Assembly: GCA_944388795.1 (NCBI GenBank)
Contig: CALXKD010000018.1
Location: 1 to 35,437, forward strand
DNA length: 35,437 nucleotides
Origin: an uncultured Clostridia bacterium
GTDB lineage: Bacteria; Bacillota; Clostridia; TANB77; CAG-508
Reading direction: 5' to 3'
Below are positions 15,130-24,255 of this stretch, in pieces. Made by a program: the position numbers and the translations under genes. Numbering within the stretch: the stretch's first letter is position 1; each line of letters begins with the position of its first letter. Below the pieces are notes generated by a model, which saw only the letters and a list, made by a program, of their open reading frames with translations, did no database searches and was not told the origin of the DNA.

Positions 15130-15912
15130 ATGAATATAGATATGATTATGATATTGGTTATACCATTTTTAGGAACACTTTTAGGTTCAGCAATGGTATT
15201 TTTTATGAAAAAATCCATTCATAAAACAGTAGAAAAATTGTTAATTGGATTTGCAGCAGGTGTGATGATGGCAGCTTCTATTTGGTCTTTACTAATGCCA
15301 TCTATGGAAATGGCAACAGAGCAACACGAAATTTCATGGTTGCCAGCAGTTATTGGATTTTTATTAGGAATTGGTTTTTTATTGATTTTAGATAGTATCA
15401 TACCACATTTACATTTACATACAGATAAACCAGAAGGGATTAAAGCAAAAATAAAAGAATCCACTATGCTTGTTTTTGCTGTAACACTTCATAATATTCC
15501 AGAAGGAATGGCTATGGGAGTAACATTAGCAGGAGCTATGATAGGAAATGTTGGAATTAGTCTAGCAGGTGCAATTAGTTTAGCAATTGGTATAGCGATT
15601 CAAAATTTTCCAGAAGGTGCTATCATATCTATGCCATTAAGAAGCCAAGGTATGTCTAAGTTGAAAGCATTTGTGTATGGAACATTATCTGGAATTGTTG
15701 AACCAATTGCGGCTATAATAACAATATTATTAACAAATGCCACTGTACCAATATTACCATATTTATTAGCTTTTGCAGCAGGAGCTATGATTTATGTCGT
15801 AGTAGAAGAATTGATTCCAGAATCACAAGCAGGAGACCATTCAAACATGGGAACAATTGGTGTTGCAATTGGTTTTGTGATTATGATGATATTAGATGTG
15901 GCATTAGGATAA
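15130..15912 (+). CDS. ZIP family divalent metal transporter
   Basis: 260 aa integral membrane protein with about eight hydrophobic helices. The metal-site helix HNIPEGMAMGV (about 122-132) and the second helix QNFPEGAIISMPL are the signatures of the GufA/ZupT-type ZIP subfamily. The loop HLHLHTDKPEG (about 93-103) is the short histidine-rich cytosolic loop. It probably imports zinc or related metals. GAAGGGAG precedes the ATG. Confidence 0.92.
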   Translation: MNIDMIMILVIPFLGTLLGSAMVFFMKKSIHKTVEKLLIGFAAGVMMAASIWSLLMPSMEMATEQHEISWLPAVIGFLLGIGFLLILDSIIPHLHLHTDKPEGIKAKIKESTMLVFAVTLHNIPEGMAMGVTLAGAMIGNVGISLAGAISLAIGIAIQNFPEGAIISMPLRSQGMSKLKAFVYGTLSGIVEPIAAIITILLTNATVPILPYLLAFAAGAMIYVVVEELIPESQAGDHSNMGTIGVAIGFVIMMILDVALG

Positions 15913-15913
15913 A

Positions 15914-15942
15914 TTGACATAAATAGTTAAAAATGATAATAT
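15914..15942 (+). promoter_or_regulatory. Probable promoter for the hairpin-rich gene
   Basis: A perfect -35 TTGACA (15914-15919) begins just after the ZIP stop codon. The -10 is ambiguous: GATAAT at 15-bp spacing or TAATAT at 17-bp spacing. Confidence 0.5.
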
Positions 15943-15986
15943 ATATATATGAACCAAGTAAAAACTTTCAGAAAGGAGAGGAAAAA

Positions 15987-16442
15987 ATGAGATTAATTAG
16001 GAGAAAAAAGAAAGAGACGATGTTAGGGGGGACTCTAACACAACGCCGGATAATAGAGAGGCATCCAGGAATTGAATTAAAGGCAGAAGAAGCCTTAAAA
16101 AAAATGGGAAGGAAAAGACTTGTCGATGAAATCGTACATGACATCAATGTACGAATAAAAAAGACAAATGTCAATCTTCCCAAGGTTTCTGAATCTATTT
16201 TTGATTCAGAGGACAATGAAGACAAAATTCTCTTGATTATAGAGAATGTTATCATGACAACTTTGATTGAAAAAGTTGTCATGGAGGGAAATGTAAGTTT
16301 TGAACAGAAAGTGAAAAACTTACATTTGACAAAAGAAGATTACCAGATCTTTAAGGATAAGATCTGTGATTATGTTTGGGATTTGATGATGGAACAATTT
16401 ATAGGTCAAATCCTATTTGAGTCCCCATTTGACTGGGGTTAA
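15987..16442 (+). CDS. Hypothetical protein encoded by a hairpin-filled gene, 151 aa
   Basis: Family not recognised. The start at 15987 is chosen because AGGAGAGG lies about six bases upstream; a longer frame from 15933 runs through the promoter. The protein is basic at the N-terminus (RLIRRKKKE) and otherwise charged and helical, without membrane segments. The DNA is unlike its neighbours: it uses CGC, CGG, CTC, CCC, GTC and ATC codons that are rare around it. It contains at least seven perfect stem-loops one after another. Stem positions fall in all codon phases, so they do not arise from a repeated peptide. A strong terminator follows. The frame is probably translated, but the RNA structure may be the main functional feature. 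Confidence 0.6.
   Translation: MRLIRRKKKETMLGGTLTQRRIIERHPGIELKAEEALKKMGRKRLVDEIVHDINVRIKKTNVNLPKVSESIFDSEDNEDKILLIIENVIMTTLIEKVVMEGNVSFEQKVKNLHLTKEDYQIFKDKICDYVWDLMMEQFIGQILFESPFDWG
16021..16433 (+). other. Array of perfect stem-loops inside a coding sequence
   Basis: Stems (left/right): 16021-16026/16035-16040; 16080-16084/16092-16096; 16132-16139/16147-16154; 16188-16195/16203-16210; 16227-16233/16241-16247; 16253-16264/16272-16283 (12 bp); 16289-16301/16315-16327 (13 bp); 16344-16351/16359-16366; 16405-16411/16427-16433 (or smaller alternatives). Six of them have a loop of exactly 7 nt. Loop sequences differ: GACATCA, TATTTTT, TGATTAT, GATTGAA, TAAGGAT, AGAAGAA. Confidence 0.85.
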
Positions 16443-16465
16443 TATTGACAGCGATAAACTCATTT

Positions 16466-16514
16466 AAGGAAGGGAGGTCAGGAGCATTTTGCCAAAGACC
16501 TCCTCTCTCCTTTT
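16466..16514 (+). terminator. Rho-independent terminator
   Basis: GGAGGTC (16473-16479) pairs with GACCTCC (16497-16503), with further imperfect pairing outward, then CCTTTTAT. It ends the hairpin-rich gene. Confidence 0.8.
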
Positions 16515-16663
16515 ATATAGATTGAATTTTTTCGTCACAATATGTGTAGATAATAAAAGAGTTATATCGAAACTTTATTTTTAAAAAAATTTATGGTATG
16601 ATGAAAAAAATATGTCTAAAAATCAGTTACAAAAGAAAGAAAAATATGAAGAAGGAGTAACAA

Positions 16664-17955
16664 ATGAAAGCAATTGCGAAATATAAAACGAAAAAGGAAG
16701 AAACAAAAGCCAAAAGAAAAAATGCAAAACTATTTCCTATATATAAAATGTTTTCTTGGGATTTACTATTTTTCTATTCTACACAATATTTGTTTTATAC
16801 AATGGTAAAGGGAATTTCAGCAGGAGAAATCTTAAAACTAGATGCGTTTTTTCCATTATTTATCATTGTTATGCAATTACCAGCAGCAATATGTGCAGAT
16901 TTTTTAGGAAGGAAAAAAAGTCTAGTGATAGGAAATATCATAATGGTTATATATATCTTATTATTGATTCTGTTACCAGGAATAATAGGCATTTTTATAG
17001 CTAATATTGTATATGCTTTTGGATATAGCTTAAGAGGAATACAAGCAACAAATATATTATATGATCCAACAGCGACAAAAGGAGGAGAAGGCTTATATCC
17101 CAAAATCAATGGAAAAGGAGCAACAGGGTATTATATATTAGATGGAATTGCATCACTAACAGCAGGATATTTATTTGTTATTAATGGATATATACCAATG
17201 ATTATTTGTTTGGTATTTACAATTATAGCAACCATCATTTCAACTAGATTTCAAGATATATATATCAATCAATTAGAGGAAAATGAAGTTTCGAACAAAA
17301 TAAAGGAATATAAAGAAGATTTTAAAGTATCTATAAAAAATATTATGACTTCTAAAAGATTAAGAGCTTTACTAATTTTTATGGGGATATTCAATGCATT
17401 TATCACCATAACAGGAACATATAGAGGAAACGTATTGACAGAACTAGAAGTAAGACCAAAGTATTTTCTATGATAATTTCTATACTCTCATTTATAGGTG
17501 GGATTGCAACAACATTTCAAAATAAGATACATAAAAAGTTCAGAAATAAAACATTTGCTGTATTATCTTTAACCTTTGTGATAAGTGTGATTATAATGGG
17601 AATTTTATTACTTACAGGAAAAAACAACATATTACCAATTATCTTAATCTTACTTTCTGTACGAAATATTACCATGTCAAATTATTATGTATTATCAGAA
17701 AGGTATTCTAAGAACTTTTCAACCCCAAAAACAAGGTCAAGAATTTCCTTTGCCACAGAATTTACCACAAATATCATAGAAGCAATTGCAGTATTTTTGG
17801 CAGGTATGTTATTAGATGCAACCAATATTAGATTTGCAACCATATTTATTGGATTAGCTTTTTTAGTATTATTTGTTTTAGGATTAGATTATATGAGAAC
17901 AAGAGTTGGCTTAAAGCCAGAAGAATATGATAAAAAAGATATAGAATTAGAATAA
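16664..17955 (+). pseudogene. MFS transporter, split by a frameshift
   Basis: Two frames, 16664-17473 (269 aa, about seven membrane helices) and 17470-17955 (161 aa, about five), together make one normal 430-aa MFS transporter. The first has the loop-2 motif ADFLGRKKS typical of MFS. They meet at ATGA after TATTTTCT. Restoring one T to the run at 17464-17467 would join KYF directly to SMIISIL. Two intact MFS genes of about 400 aa lie downstream. A true frameshift mutation, a homopolymer sequencing error, or translation as two coupled half-proteins are all possible. It is the first gene of the long operon. Confidence 0.78.
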
Positions 17956-17970
17956 AGGAGCGAGCGTAAA

Positions 17971-18576
17971 ATGAATGAAAATAAATTTTCAAAAGAAATA
18001 TATGGAGATGCAGATGGAATCTATATGAGTTGTCCAGAAGTTATAAGTAAACATTTGGCTGAAAAATTAGCTAAGTATAAAACTGGTGTAGAATTATGTT
18101 GTGCATTAGGAATAACCGTTATCCAGTTGGCAAAAAAACTAGAATATGTTTATGGAATTGATATGGATACAGAAAGGATTATATCTGCAAAGAAAAATGC
18201 ACAATTATATGGTGTTCAAAATAAAACAGAATTTATACAGGGAAATGTTTTAGATGAAACTCTTTTAAAAAGCATACAAGCAGAAGTTGCCATATTAGAC
18301 CCAGATTGGAGTGCAGGAAGTAACAAAAAAGAGCATGTAGCAGATTTGGAAATGACACAACCAAGTATGAAGGATATGTTTTTTAAGGTAAAAAAGAATA
18401 TAACACATAATCTGGTATTAAGAATTCCGAATACATTTACTTTTGAAACATTAAGCATTCTAGGAAAATGTGAGATTGAAAACATTATATGGGATAATAG
18501 GGTTAGGTTTAAATATGCTTTTTTTGCAGATGATATTGTCGAAAATAGAGAAACAGATGTACAGTTTACGATATAG
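17971..18576 (+). CDS. SAM-dependent methyltransferase, TGS1 (cap guanine-N2)-like
   Basis: 201 aa class I methyltransferase. Motif I is VELCCALGITVIQLA (40-54), motif II is YGIDMD (61-66), and QGNVLD supplies motif III. The catalytic-type motif is D110-P-D-W-S. The arrangement, with AQLYGV after motif II, resembles the TGS1/Methyltransf_15 family of RNA guanine-N2 methylases, where the motif is DPPWGG. Here P and GG are replaced, so substrate is open. It lies 15 bp after the broken MFS gene, with AAAGGAG ahead of its start. Confidence 0.68.
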   Translation: MNENKFSKEIYGDADGIYMSCPEVISKHLAEKLAKYKTGVELCCALGITVIQLAKKLEYVYGIDMDTERIISAKKNAQLYGVQNKTEFIQGNVLDETLLKSIQAEVAILDPDWSAGSNKKEHVADLEMTQPSMKDMFFKVKKNITHNLVLRIPNTFTFETLSILGKCEIENIIWDNRVRFKYAFFADDIVENRETDVQFTI

Positions 18577-18610
18577 TGTTAGATAGATAAAAAATAAAAG
18601 GAAGAATGAA

Positions 18611-19837
18611 ATGAAACAAAATATGAAGAAAATAGATAGGAGTATTAAGACATTTCCACTGTTTGCAGCATTTTCATCAGACTTAATCTTTTTCGTACCA
18701 ATTGATACCTTATTTTTAACTTTAGTAAAAGGCTTAAGTGCAAGTCAAATAACAGCCATGACAATGGTATCTTTAGCAGTATGTATTGTCTTACAAAAAG
18801 TTATATTGAGAATGGTAGAAAAAATAGGGAATATTAAATCCTTAAAATTAGGAGCATTTATGCTACTAATTGCCTCTGTAATATTAACATTTGGAAGCTC
18901 TTTTACAGCCATGTTAATATATAGATGTTTATATGAAATTGCTTTTATGTTTTTGAATATGTCAAGAATTGTCTTAAAAAACAATTTAATAGCAATTAAT
19001 AGACAAGAGGATTATTATAAAATAAGAAACAAAGCCAAAATATTATATTCTATTATCACAATTATAACAGCATTATTAGCAGGTACATTATTTAATATGA
19101 ATAATTATTTGCCAATGTATTTATCTATTTTAGTATATATGATTATGTTAGGAATGTCTTTTCTATTTTATGAAGCCAAATTAGAAAATGATGATACAAA
19201 ACAAGAAGATGTAAAAAAGAAGAAATTAAAAATAACTTCTACAATTTTCTTGATTATTTTATCAAATGCTGTATTTTATTCCATTATAAAAATGGGACAA
19301 AACAATAGTAAATTATTTATGCAGTATGATTTTCAAGAATTTCTATCAATAGAAATGGTAACCTATTATATTACAACAATTGTATTTTTATCAAGATTAG
19401 CCAGATTAGCAGGAAATGTGGTATTTGGAAAATTATATTTAAAAATAAAGGATAAATTAAGTATTCTACTATCTGTATTATTAAGTATGGCATTTTTCTT
19501 ATTAATTTTAGGACATTTCCTAAGTATAGGATTTATATATAAAGTGATTATCATGTCATTAGGATTTTTCTTGATATTGGCTATTAGAGATTCATTCCAA
19601 GTATATATAGAAGATATAGCATTAACCATTGCCAATAAAGAGGAACAACAAGAAATGATGATAGACATTGAAGTATATAGAAAAGTAGGAACACTCATTT
19701 TAAGTGCAATATTTACACTAATACTTATGAAATTTGAATTAATTGTTATAGAAGGTATACTATGCGTATTAGCAATAATAGAAGTAGGAATTAGTTATCA
19801 ATTAAGTAAAAAACTAGAAAAAGGAAAGAAAACATGA
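18611..19837 (+). CDS. MFS transporter
   Basis: 408 aa with about twelve hydrophobic helices and the charged central loop (about 193-205, NDDTKQEDVKKKK) that separates the two halves of MFS proteins. It starts FPLFAAFSSDLIFFVPIDTLFL, like the other two family members here. Substrate is unknown; the surrounding hydrolases suggest a small organic compound. Its stop overlaps the next start (ATGA), so the two are translationally coupled. Confidence 0.82.
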   Translation: MKQNMKKIDRSIKTFPLFAAFSSDLIFFVPIDTLFLTLVKGLSASQITAMTMVSLAVCIVLQKVILRMVEKIGNIKSLKLGAFMLLIASVILTFGSSFTAMLIYRCLYEIAFMFLNMSRIVLKNNLIAINRQEDYYKIRNKAKILYSIITIITALLAGTLFNMNNYLPMYLSILVYMIMLGMSFLFYEAKLENDDTKQEDVKKKKLKITSTIFLIILSNAVFYSIIKMGQNNSKLFMQYDFQEFLSIEMVTYYITTIVFLSRLARLAGNVVFGKLYLKIKDKLSILLSVLLSMAFFLLILGHFLSIGFIYKVIIMSLGFFLILAIRDSFQVYIEDIALTIANKEEQQEMMIDIEVYRKVGTLILSAIFTLILMKFELIVIEGILCVLAIIEVGISYQLSKKLEKGKKT

Positions 19838-21036
19838 GAGAATATAAAAGAGAATCCAATATTATTATTATCATAAATGCATTAAGAAAAATTATTGAAA
19901 TATTTTCAGGTCCATTTTTAACCACATATTTCATAAAAACATCTTTAGAAAGTATTTTAGATATATCTATATATAATACATTTTCATATATTGTATTAGC
20001 AATTACCTGTTTAATGGTGGGATATATTATAAAAAATAGGTTTAGAATGGCGGCTTTTCGAGCAGGTGTTATCATCAATTTTATATATATTTTGACGATT
20101 ATTATTTTAAAGGAAAGGATTATCCAGCATTTGTGGCTATTAGCTATATTGTATGGCCTTTTCTCAGGATTATATTTTATGCCGTTTAATTTAATTTTAG
20201 GAAATAAAATAAAAAATGAAGATAGGACAGGATATGAAGTAAAAAAAGAAATGATATCCTCTATTATCAATATTGTGATACCAATCGTATTAGGCTCTAT
20301 CATTACGGTTACAAATTATATATTAACAGCAGTTATCATTCTTATACTTTCATTGATACAAATTATTCTTTCTTTTGTATTAAAACCACTTGAAGAATCA
20401 GGAGAAAAATTTAATATGAAAGGAATGATACAAGTTGTTAAGAAGAATAAAGATATTAAAAGAATGATGTTGGCAGAATATTTAACAGGAATTAGTGTGA
20501 ATAATAGTGCATTGGCAACTATAGCTACAATTTTAATTTATAACGCTTTTCAAACAGATTTAAATTTAGGAATTATCACTTCTATTTCTTATATCCTACA
20601 ATTAATTGTTATCTATTTGTATGGAAAAAGATATAAAGAAAAATCAGATAAAAATATCATCATTTTATTATCTATTATACCAATGATAACATTAGGAATG
20701 TTTTTGCTTTATCCAAATGCTGTTACAGTAATTATCTATAATTTATACTTTACGATTTTTGTCAATTTAATAGGTATTATAAGATCTGTGAGATTATACA
20801 ATATTTCCAATAGTGGTGAAATTAATAGAAGCAATCAAGAGGAATTTTGGTCAATAAGAGAAGTTTGCTTAAATTTAGGAAGAACAACAGGATTTGTCAT
20901 TTTACTGGTGGTTGGAATAATAGCAGATAGTGCAGTTTTAAATATAGTCATGATTATGCTAACTATGATAATCCTAGTATTAGGTATTGTTTTAAGTAAA
21001 GTAGATAAAAATAAATATGAAAATAAAAAAATATAA
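19834..21036 (+). CDS. MFS transporter
   Basis: 400 aa, about twelve membrane helices, same family as the two preceding transporters. The 4-bp overlap with the previous gene argues that both are made together, perhaps as a heterodimeric exporter. Both termini are charged and cytosolic. No specific substrate motif is seen. Confidence 0.8.
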   Translation: MREYKRESNIIIIINALRKIIEIFSGPFLTTYFIKTSLESILDISIYNTFSYIVLAITCLMVGYIIKNRFRMAAFRAGVIINFIYILTIIILKERIIQHLWLLAILYGLFSGLYFMPFNLILGNKIKNEDRTGYEVKKEMISSIINIVIPIVLGSIITVTNYILTAVIILILSLIQIILSFVLKPLEESGEKFNMKGMIQVVKKNKDIKRMMLAEYLTGISVNNSALATIATILIYNAFQTDLNLGIITSISYILQLIVIYLYGKRYKEKSDKNIIILLSIIPMITLGMFLLYPNAVTVIIYNLYFTIFVNLIGIIRSVRLYNISNSGEINRSNQEEFWSIREVCLNLGRTTGFVILLVVGIIADSAVLNIVMIMLTMIILVLGIVLSKVDKNKYENKKI

Positions 21037-21055
21037 AAGAAGGAGTGTTATTACC

Positions 21056-21706
21056 ATGATAAAAGCAGTGATATTTGATATGGACGGAACCATGCTAGAC
21101 ACAGAGCATATAAAAGAGGAAGGATTAAAATATGCAGGAAAATGTTTAAATGTAAACATAGATAATGAAACTTTAACGCAAATAAGAGGAACAAATAATA
21201 AACGTCTAAAAGAAATATTATGTAGTAAGTTTGAAGGATTAGATGTGCAAAAATTATTGGAGATAAGAGAAAAATATGTTGAAGCATATTTTGAAAATCA
21301 TCCCATAGAAACCAAAAAAGGACTTTTAGAATTATTAGAATTTTTGAAAAATCATGAATATAAAATGGCAGTAGCAAGTTCTTCGAATTTAGAAGTGATA
21401 AAAAAGTATTTAAAAAAAGTTGAGGTATTGGATTACTTTGATATAATAATGGGAGGAGATTTGGTAACAAAAGGGAAGCCAGATCCAGAAATTTATTTAA
21501 AATGTTTAGAACGATTAGGCTTGTCAGAAGAAGAATGTATAGGTGTTGAGGATACAGCAAATGGCGTTTTATCAATATATAAAGCGGGTATGAAGCCGAT
21601 TATGATACCAGACTTAGAAGAGCCTTCGAAAGAAATAGAACAGGTTGTATATGCAAAATTAGAATCTTTATTAGATGTGATTCTATTATTAAAAGAAATA
21701 AATTAA
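21056..21706 (+). CDS. HAD superfamily phosphatase, beta-phosphoglucomutase-like
   Basis: 216 aa from the ATG at 21056, which AAGGAG precedes. A start 13 codons earlier would overlap the MFS gene and lacks a ribosome site. Motif I is FDMDGT (D8 and D10), motif II is the serine run ASSSN, then K in KGKPDPE and the acidic motif GVEDTANG. It has a four-helix cap of the beta-phosphoglucomutase/phosphatase type. It acts on a small phosphorylated metabolite. Confidence 0.87.
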   Translation: MIKAVIFDMDGTMLDTEHIKEEGLKYAGKCLNVNIDNETLTQIRGTNNKRLKEILCSKFEGLDVQKLLEIREKYVEAYFENHPIETKKGLLELLEFLKNHEYKMAVASSSNLEVIKKYLKKVEVLDYFDIIMGGDLVTKGKPDPEIYLKCLERLGLSEEECIGVEDTANGVLSIYKAGMKPIMIPDLEEPSKEIEQVVYAKLESLLDVILLLKEIN

Positions 21707-21726
21707 AATAAAGGAAGGAAATTTAT

Positions 21727-22287
21727 ATGAAACTTTATATTATGAGGCATGGACAAACCAATTGGAATAAAAAAGGAAAGATTCAAGGAAAGACGGATAT
21801 TGAATTAAATGAAGAAGGGATTGAACAGGCCAAGGAGGCAAGGAAACTTCTAGAGAATTATCCAATTGATATGATAGTAGCTTCTCCCTTAAAAAGAGCT
21901 AGAAAAACAGCAGAAATTATAAATGAAACTAAAAAAGCACCTATTGTGTTTGATAAGGCATTGGAGGAAAGAGGTTTTGGGGATTTTGAAGGAAAAATAC
22001 GAAAAGAAATCCATGATGAAATATTAGATTCAGAGATATTAGATAATTATAGCCTAAATAAGGAATATAAAGGTGTGGAAACTATACGAAGTTTATGTGA
22101 TAGAGTGTGGGGCTTAATAGAGGAACTGAAAAAAACATATACAGATAAAAACATTTTGTTTGTTACTCATGGAGGAGTGACAAGAGCAATTAGCGGATAT
22201 TTTGATGGACCAAATGAAAACGGAATATTAGAAGATCTAGATTTAAAAAATTGTGAAATCAGAACATATGAAATAGAGGAAAAATGA
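21727..22287 (+). CDS. Histidine phosphatase (phosphoglycerate mutase-like), copy 1
   Basis: 186 aa. The phospho-histidine motif is MRHGQTNWN (R7-H8-G9), the second arginine lies in SPLKRARKTAE, and the second histidine is in VTHGGVTRAI. These are the catalytic residues of the RHG superfamily. The length and IQGKTDIELNEEG match general cofactor-independent phosphatases such as CobC/PhoE-type enzymes. It ends 1 bp before the next gene. Confidence 0.88.
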   Translation: MKLYIMRHGQTNWNKKGKIQGKTDIELNEEGIEQAKEARKLLENYPIDMIVASPLKRARKTAEIINETKKAPIVFDKALEERGFGDFEGKIRKEIHDEILDSEILDNYSLNKEYKGVETIRSLCDRVWGLIEELKKTYTDKNILFVTHGGVTRAISGYFDGPNENGILEDLDLKNCEIRTYEIEEK

Positions 22288-22288
22288 T

Positions 22289-23719
22289 ATGAGAATAGGA
22301 ATTGATATCGATAATTGTATATCCAATTTTGATGATGAATTACTAAAGGAATATTTAAAGCATGATAAAAAATTAAGAAATACAGGAATTATAAATGAAA
22401 ATCCCATATATATAACCATAGATATGTTTGATTGGTCAGAAGAAGAAAGTGATGAATTTTATCATACCAATATACAAAGAATTGCTAGGAATTTAAAACC
22501 ATTAAAAAGTGCTAAAAAAGTGATTGACCAATTAAAACAAGATGGAAACGAAATATATATCATATCTGCTAGAGATAATGGAGAGTATATACATCCATTG
22601 GAGATGACAAAAGATTGGTTAGAAAAATATGAGATTTATTATGATAAATTAATACTTACTGGCAGACATGAAAAAGGAGAAGTATGCAAAGAAAATCACA
22701 TTGATATTATGATAGAGGATTCAAGCAATCATTGTGAGGATATTGAAAATTATGGTGTGAAATGTTTACAAATGACTACGAGATATAATAGACAAGAAAC
22801 TAGATTTGAGAGAGTGAAAAATTGGAAGGAAATATATGAAAAGTTAGTTCCATTGTATAGAAAAGAGGAAAAAACAGAAAAGATTAACGTGATTTTAGAT
22901 ACAGATACATATAACACATGGGATGACCAATTTGCAGTGAGTTATATGATGAAATCACAAGATAGATTTGAAATAGAAGCTATTACAATTGCACCATATC
23001 ATTGGGATAATAGTATTAGTATAGAAGAAGGACTAGAAAAAAGTTATCAAGAAGTATTAAAAATAGCGAAATGGCTTAATTTTAATGTAGAAGGAAAGAT
23101 ATTTAAAGGGGCAACAGATTATTTAGAAAATGGATATAATGAAACAAATGAGGCTGTAGAAAAAATTATTGAAATCGCCAATAAAAATGAGAAAACATAT
23201 ATTATGGCAATTGGAGCAATTACTAATGTTGCATTAGCCATTAAAAAAGCGCCAGATATTGTTCATAAAATTGAAATCGTTTGGCTTGGAGGAAATAGCC
23301 CTATATGTGAAAATAATCATGAATTTAATTTTAGACAAGATGTACAAGCAGTAAAAGAAATATTTACATCAAAAGTAAAATTGACAATCATACCTTGTAA
23401 GGGCGTAGCCTCTAATTTAAAAACATCAATCTTTGAATTAGAACATTATTTAAAAGGAAAAAACGAACTATGTGATTATTTATGTACTAAATTTTATAAT
23501 AATGAAGTGTTAGGAGTACGAACAAGAAGAGTGATTTGGGATATAAGCGTTGTAGCATATTTAATCAATAAAGAATGGTTTGAAGTAAAAGAAATCAGTT
23601 GTCCAGAAATTAGTGAAGATTTGAGTTATCACTTTTATGAAAACGATAGAAAAATTTATATGGCAATGTATTTAGATGCAGATAAAATATATGAAGATAT
23701 ATTTAAAAAATTGAAATAA
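22289..23719 (+). CDS. Fusion: NT5C-type 5'-nucleotidase plus nucleoside hydrolase
   Basis: 476 aa with two enzymes in one chain. Residues 1-188 are a HAD-type 5'(3')-nucleotidase of the NT5C family: IGIDIDN (D6, D8), IISARDNGEY (91-100) and MIEDSSNHC (D144). Residues 198-476 are an inosine/uridine-preferring nucleoside hydrolase: ILDTDTYNTWDDQFA holds the calcium-binding aspartates (D204, D206, D212, D213), AIGAITNVALAI is the next conserved segment, and WLGGN follows. The order suggests conversion of a nucleotide to a nucleoside and then to base plus sugar. The active sites look complete. Confidence 0.85.
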   Translation: MRIGIDIDNCISNFDDELLKEYLKHDKKLRNTGIINENPIYITIDMFDWSEEESDEFYHTNIQRIARNLKPLKSAKKVIDQLKQDGNEIYIISARDNGEYIHPLEMTKDWLEKYEIYYDKLILTGRHEKGEVCKENHIDIMIEDSSNHCEDIENYGVKCLQMTTRYNRQETRFERVKNWKEIYEKLVPLYRKEEKTEKINVILDTDTYNTWDDQFAVSYMMKSQDRFEIEAITIAPYHWDNSISIEEGLEKSYQEVLKIAKWLNFNVEGKIFKGATDYLENGYNETNEAVEKIIEIANKNEKTYIMAIGAITNVALAIKKAPDIVHKIEIVWLGGNSPICENNHEFNFRQDVQAVKEIFTSKVKLTIIPCKGVASNLKTSIFELEHYLKGKNELCDYLCTKFYNNEVLGVRTRRVIWDISVVAYLINKEWFEVKEISCPEISEDLSYHFYENDRKIYMAMYLDADKIYEDIFKKLK

Positions 23720-23736
23720 TTATAGGGGTAGAAAAA

Positions 23737-24252
23737 ATGATATTTAGTATATTAGCTGTTTTAGCACTTGTTATTAGTATTTGTATAAAGGAAAGAAAAA
23801 AATCATTATTTGTTCAGTCAATAAGCTGTCTTTTAGAGGCGATTTATGATTTTATCATAACAGCATATACTGGTGCCGTACTAAGCCTTATAAATTTTAT
23901 AAGAACATTTATATTTATTAATAAAAATAAAATTAACAAAATATTGTATATTGTTATTTTATTCTTCTTTGAAGGAATCATCATTGTAAATTGTATATTT
24001 ACATGGAATGGTATGATATCTTTATTACCAACAATTGGTTCTATTATCAGAACATATTGCTTATGGCAATCTAATATGACATTGGTTAGAATATCAGGAA
24101 TAACAACAGGATTAACATATGGAAGCTATTATATCTATTATGAAAGCTGGTTTATGGTATTGGGAGAGTTAACTTTATTGTTGGTTGGAATATATGCTGT
24201 ATTTAAAAATGATATTATAAAAAATAAAAAAATATTAGCAAAGGAGGGGTAA
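23737..24252 (+). CDS. YgjV-family inner membrane protein
   Basis: 171 aa, six or so hydrophobic helices. Features shared with the YgjV family are the FVQSISCLLEAIYDFI segment, NFIRTFIF, and the later RTYCLWQSNMTLVRISGI. Function is unknown. It is three bases upstream of the second histidine phosphatase and clearly co-transcribed. Confidence 0.75.
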   Translation: MIFSILAVLALVISICIKERKKSLFVQSISCLLEAIYDFIITAYTGAVLSLINFIRTFIFINKNKINKILYIVILFFFEGIIIVNCIFTWNGMISLLPTIGSIIRTYCLWQSNMTLVRISGITTGLTYGSYYIYYESWFMVLGELTLLLVGIYAVFKNDIIKNKKILAKEG

Positions 24253-24255
24253 TTT

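Noticed and set aside
16021..16433. CRISPR array or integron attC-like array
   Set aside because: The stems have different sequences and spacing with no repeated unit and no spacer pattern, and an open reading frame runs through them.
17464..17473. Programmed -1 ribosomal frameshift in the MFS gene
   Set aside because: The site TATTTTCTATGA has no canonical X-XXY-YYZ heptamer and no downstream stem was seen; a one-base deletion is simpler.
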